A stretch of 26,287 bases of DNA from the NCBI GenBank assembly GCA_002711465.1, contig PARL01000027.1, positions 1 to 26,287 on the forward strand. Reading direction: 5' to 3'. The stretch is from Fidelibacterota bacterium (GTDB lineage Bacteria; Fidelibacterota; Marinisomatia; SCGC-AAA003-L08; D37C17). Shown here one piece after another: positions 24,058-26,287 of this stretch (positions are counted from its first letter, which is position 1; every line of letters starts with the position of its first letter). The translations under genes were made by a program, and so were the position numbers. The notes beneath the pieces are model-generated. The model was given only the letters and a program-made list of their open reading frames with translations. It was not told the origin of the DNA and ran no database searches.

Positions 24058-24492
24058 ATGACAATAGCTATTGGATGTGATCATGCTGGTTTTGATTTGA
24101 AAGAAAAGATAATTTCAAAATATGAAAAGATTAATTTCATTGATTGTGGCACTTTCAGTTCTGAATCAGTAGATTACCCTAATTTTGGACATCAAGTCGG
24201 CTTATGTGTATTAGATGAAAATAATAAAAATTGCAACCTGGGAATTATTATATGTGGATCAGGTATTGGAATATCAATTGCAGCAAATAAACTTAAAGGA
24301 ATAAGAGCTGCACTATGTCACACAACTGAGCATGCTAAATTATCAAGACTTCATAATGATGCTAATATATTAGCGCTTGGATCAAGATTGACAGATGAAG
24401 TTGAAGTTTATTCTATAATTGATATTTTTTTAAATACTAACTTTGAGGGTGGTAGGCACCAAGAACGAATAAATAAAATAGAGACAAAATGA
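24058..24492 (+). CDS. rpiB: Ribose-5-phosphate isomerase B
   Basis: This 144-residue sugar-phosphate isomerase interconverts ribose-5-phosphate and ribulose-5-phosphate in the pentose phosphate pathway. [14 protein letters not shown] at the start carries the Asp8-His9 pair. [16 protein letters not shown] holds the catalytic Cys66, the same number as in E. coli Rpi[25 protein letters not shown] and GGRHQERI are family signatures. AAAGGA precedes the ATG. It overlaps glyA by four bases, which joins ribose supply to one-carbon metabolism. Confidence 0.95.
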   Translation: MTIAIGCDHAGFDLKEKIISKYEKINFIDCGTFSSESVDYPNFGHQVGLCVLDENNKNCNLGIIICGSGIGISIAANKLKGIRAALCHTTEHAKLSRLHNDANILALGSRLTDEVEVYSIIDIFLNTNFEGGRHQERINKIETK

Positions 24493-25781
24493 AAAATATT
24501 AAACAAACCGATGTAGAAATTTATGATATTATCAAAAGTGAACTAAAAAGGCAGAGAAATACATTAGAACTAATAGCATCAGAAAATTTTGCTAGTTATT
24601 CAGTGATTGAATCAACAGGTAGTATTTTAACTAATAAATATGCTGAAGGATATCCAGGAAAAAGATATTATGGTGGATGTGAATCTGTTGATATGGCTGA
24701 AGATTTAGCAAGAGACAGATTAAAAGAATTATTTAACGCTGAATATGCAAATGTTCAGCCTCATTCAGGTTCGCAGGCTAATATGGGTGTGTTTAATGTT
24801 TTTTTAAACCACATGGATACAGTTATGGGATTAGATTTAGCCCATGGTGGACATCTTACTCATGGCAGCAAAGTTAATTTTTCAGGAAATATGTATAATT
24901 TTATATCATATTCTGTTTTAGAAGAAACTGGGAGGGTTAATTTTGATGAAGTATGGGAAAAAGCAAAAAAATATAAACCAAAGTTAATTATTTGCGGTGG
25001 TAGTGCTTATCCAAGATTTGTTGAATTTGAAAAATTTAAAGAAGTTGCAGATAGTATAGGTGCACATCTTATGGGAGACGTAGCGCATCCATCTGGTTTA
25101 ATAGCGGCAGGGGTTCATCCAAGTCCATGGCCATATTGTGATGTTATTACATCAACAACTCATAAAACTCTTAGAGGTCCTAGAGGAGGGATGATTTTAT
25201 TAGGTAAAGATTTCGAAAATCCATGGAATAAAATTGCACCAAAAAGCGGCAGAATTAAAATGGTTTCAGAATTGTTAGATAGTTCGATTATGCCAGGAAT
25301 CCAAGGTGGTCCTCTAATGCATGTTATAGCAGCTAAAGCGGTCGCATTCAAAGAGGCTTTGACTGATGAATTTAAAGAATATTCTAAGCAAATTGTAAGA
25401 AATGCAAAGGCAATAGCAGATGAAATGCTAAAATTAGATTACAAATTAATATCAGGTGGAACTGACACTCATTTAATTTTAGTTGATCTAAGTGATATTG
25501 GTGTATCTGGAAAGATGGCAGAAAATAAGCTTGAAGATGCAGGAATTACTGTTAATAAGAATATGGTTCCTTTTGATAAAAAATCTCCAATGATCACTAG
25601 TGGTATTAGAATAGGAACTCCCGCAGTTACAACTAGAGGTATGAAAGAAAAAGATATGACGAAGATTGCAAAATTCATAGATCAAGTTTTAAAAAATCCA
25701 TCTGATGAGCAAAATATTAGAAAAATAAAACATGAAGTAAATGAATTTTGTGCTTCTTTTCCCATTTATGAGGATTTATAA
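24489..25781 (+). CDS. glyA: Serine hydroxymethyltransferase
   Basis: This PLP enzyme converts serine and tetrahydrofolate to glycine and methylene-tetrahydrofolate, the main one-carbon source for purine and thymidylate synthesis. [42 protein letters not shown] and HGGHLTHGS are diagnostic. The PLP lysine is Lys226 in [14 protein letters not shown]. At 430 residues it is full length. Its ATG overlaps the rpiB stop (ATGA). PurN and PurH elsewhere in the window consume the formyl-folate derived from its product. Confidence 0.98.
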   Translation: MKNIKQTDVEIYDIIKSELKRQRNTLELIASENFASYSVIESTGSILTNKYAEGYPGKRYYGGCESVDMAEDLARDRLKELFNAEYANVQPHSGSQANMGVFNVFLNHMDTVMGLDLAHGGHLTHGSKVNFSGNMYNFISYSVLEETGRVNFDEVWEKAKKYKPKLIICGGSAYPRFVEFEKFKEVADSIGAHLMGDVAHPSGLIAAGVHPSPWPYCDVITSTTHKTLRGPRGGMILLGKDFENPWNKIAPKSGRIKMVSELLDSSIMPGIQGGPLMHVIAAKAVAFKEALTDEFKEYSKQIVRNAKAIADEMLKLDYKLISGGTDTHLILVDLSDIGVSGKMAENKLEDAGITVNKNMVPFDKKSPMITSGIRIGTPAVTTRGMKEKDMTKIAKFIDQVLKNPSDEQNIRKIKHEVNEFCASFPIYEDL

Positions 25782-25783
25782 AA

Positions 25784-26239
25784 ATGAAATGTACAAAGTG
25801 TTTATCAATTGATTCAAAAGTAGTTGACTCTAGATTAACACAAGATTCTTCAAGTATTAGAAGAAGAAGAGAATGTTTAAGTTGTGGTTTTAGATTTACT
25901 ACATATGAATACATTCTTAAAACTCCAATTATGGTAGTTAAAAAAACCGGTGCAAGAGAGGAGTTTGATAGAAAAAAATTAGAAGATAGCTTTAGAATTG
26001 CATGTAAAAAACGTCCAATACCTCAGCAAATCATTGAAGATTCAATTAAAAGTGTTGAAAATAAAATTACTGACATATCAAATGTAGAAATAGACTCAAT
26101 CAAAATAGGTGAATTAGTTATGATTGAATTAAAACGTATTGATTCAGTAGCTTATATAAGATTTTCATCTGTATATAGGGAATTCAAAGATTTATCAGAA
26201 TTTCAAGCTCAAATTGATGATTTAAAAAATAAATTTTAG
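25784..26239 (+). CDS. nrdR: Transcriptional repressor NrdR
   Basis: This ATP-cone repressor of ribonucleotide reductase genes senses dATP/ATP. The zinc ribbon is Cys3-x2-Cys6 and Cys31-x2-Cys34 (MKCTKC and CLSCGFR), with SIRRRREC between. The ATP-cone (about residues 46-136) begins TPIMVVKKTGAREEFDRKKL and ends VAYIRFSSVYREFKD. At 151 residues it has the usual length. GAGGA, inside the end of glyA, lies nine bases before the ATG. I looked for NrdR boxes upstream of genes in the window but cannot identify one confidently by eye. Confidence 0.97.
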   Translation: MKCTKCLSIDSKVVDSRLTQDSSSIRRRRECLSCGFRFTTYEYILKTPIMVVKKTGAREEFDRKKLEDSFRIACKKRPIPQQIIEDSIKSVENKITDISNVEIDSIKIGELVMIELKRIDSVAYIRFSSVYREFKDLSEFQAQIDDLKNKF

Positions 26240-26242
26240 TAC

Positions 26243-26287
26243 ATGAATAACTTTTTTAGATATCCATTTGAATTATTTTTTACTTCT
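26243..26287 (+). CDS. Start of an unidentified gene, cut by the right edge
   Basis: ATG 26243, three bases after the nrdR stop, opens a frame that runs 15 codons to the window end (MNNFFRYPFELFFTS). The aromatic, hydrophobic start hints at a membrane protein or membrane-anchored enzyme. Nothing more can be read. No Shine-Dalgarno sequence is visible apart from the AT-rich end of nrdR. Confidence 0.45.
   Translation, partial: MNNFFRYPFELFFTS

Overview
The window is strongly AT-rich and tightly packed, with every credible gene on the + strand. It looks like a marine member of the FCB superphylum, most likely Candidatus Marinimicrobia (SAR406 / Marine Group A). This placement is inferred from several features: a Por/type IX-style C-terminal sorting domain with an NYPNPFNPTT motif, a GWxTD-type lipoprotein, secreted proteins with Cys/Asp-rich GCTDxxACNY motifs, a dockerin-tailed redoxin, and a short GT5-like protein beside a DUF4270-like lipoprotein, an arrangement I recall from Bacteroidetes. 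No rRNA, tRNA, CRISPR array, insertion sequence or phage gene is visible, and no gene-free gap exceeds about 60 bases.

Layout. (1) 1-2735: 3' part of a large secreted repeat protein (cohesin-like repeats, two DUF4397-type domains, sorting tail), closed by a strong intrinsic terminator at 2757-2790. (2) 2794-7125: a beta-propeller-like exported protein, a small GWxTD-like lipoprotein, a RecB/AddB-type Fe-S nuclease, a GNAT acetyltransferase, and an exported thioredoxin-like protein ending in a dockerin. (3) 7146-11219: mtaB (tRNA methylthiotransferase), a deoxynucleoside kinase, purN and purH, tightly spaced or overlapping. (4) 11239-16623: a complete rod-shape cluster, mreB-mreC-mreD-mrdA(PBP2)-rodA. 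(5) 16652-24048: an envelope block with a CpoB/YbgF-like TPR lipoprotein, a stand-alone GT5-N protein that lacks the substrate-binding motif of glycogen synthase, a 1030-residue Asp/Asn-rich lipoprotein, an outer-membrane barrel-like protein and a second TPR lipoprotein. (6) 24058-26239: rpiB, glyA and nrdR, followed by the first 15 codons of another gene at the right edge.

How they fit together. PurN, PurH and GlyA share one-carbon folate chemistry. The deoxynucleoside kinase and NrdR both concern dNTP supply. The mre/mrd block builds the lateral wall, and the following lipoprotein/barrel block probably serves the outer membrane. The best candidate for an undescribed system is 17587-24048, where a predicted non-catalytic GT5-like protein sits beside a giant DYGxD-repeat lipoprotein translationally coupled to a barrel. 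Second are apparent active-site substitutions in RodA (Asn/Glu where the essential Asp is expected) and divergent nucleotide-site residues in MreB. Third is the pairing of cohesin-like repeats with a dockerin-tailed redoxin outside any cellulosome context. All family assignments come from reading motifs by eye; no database search was possible.
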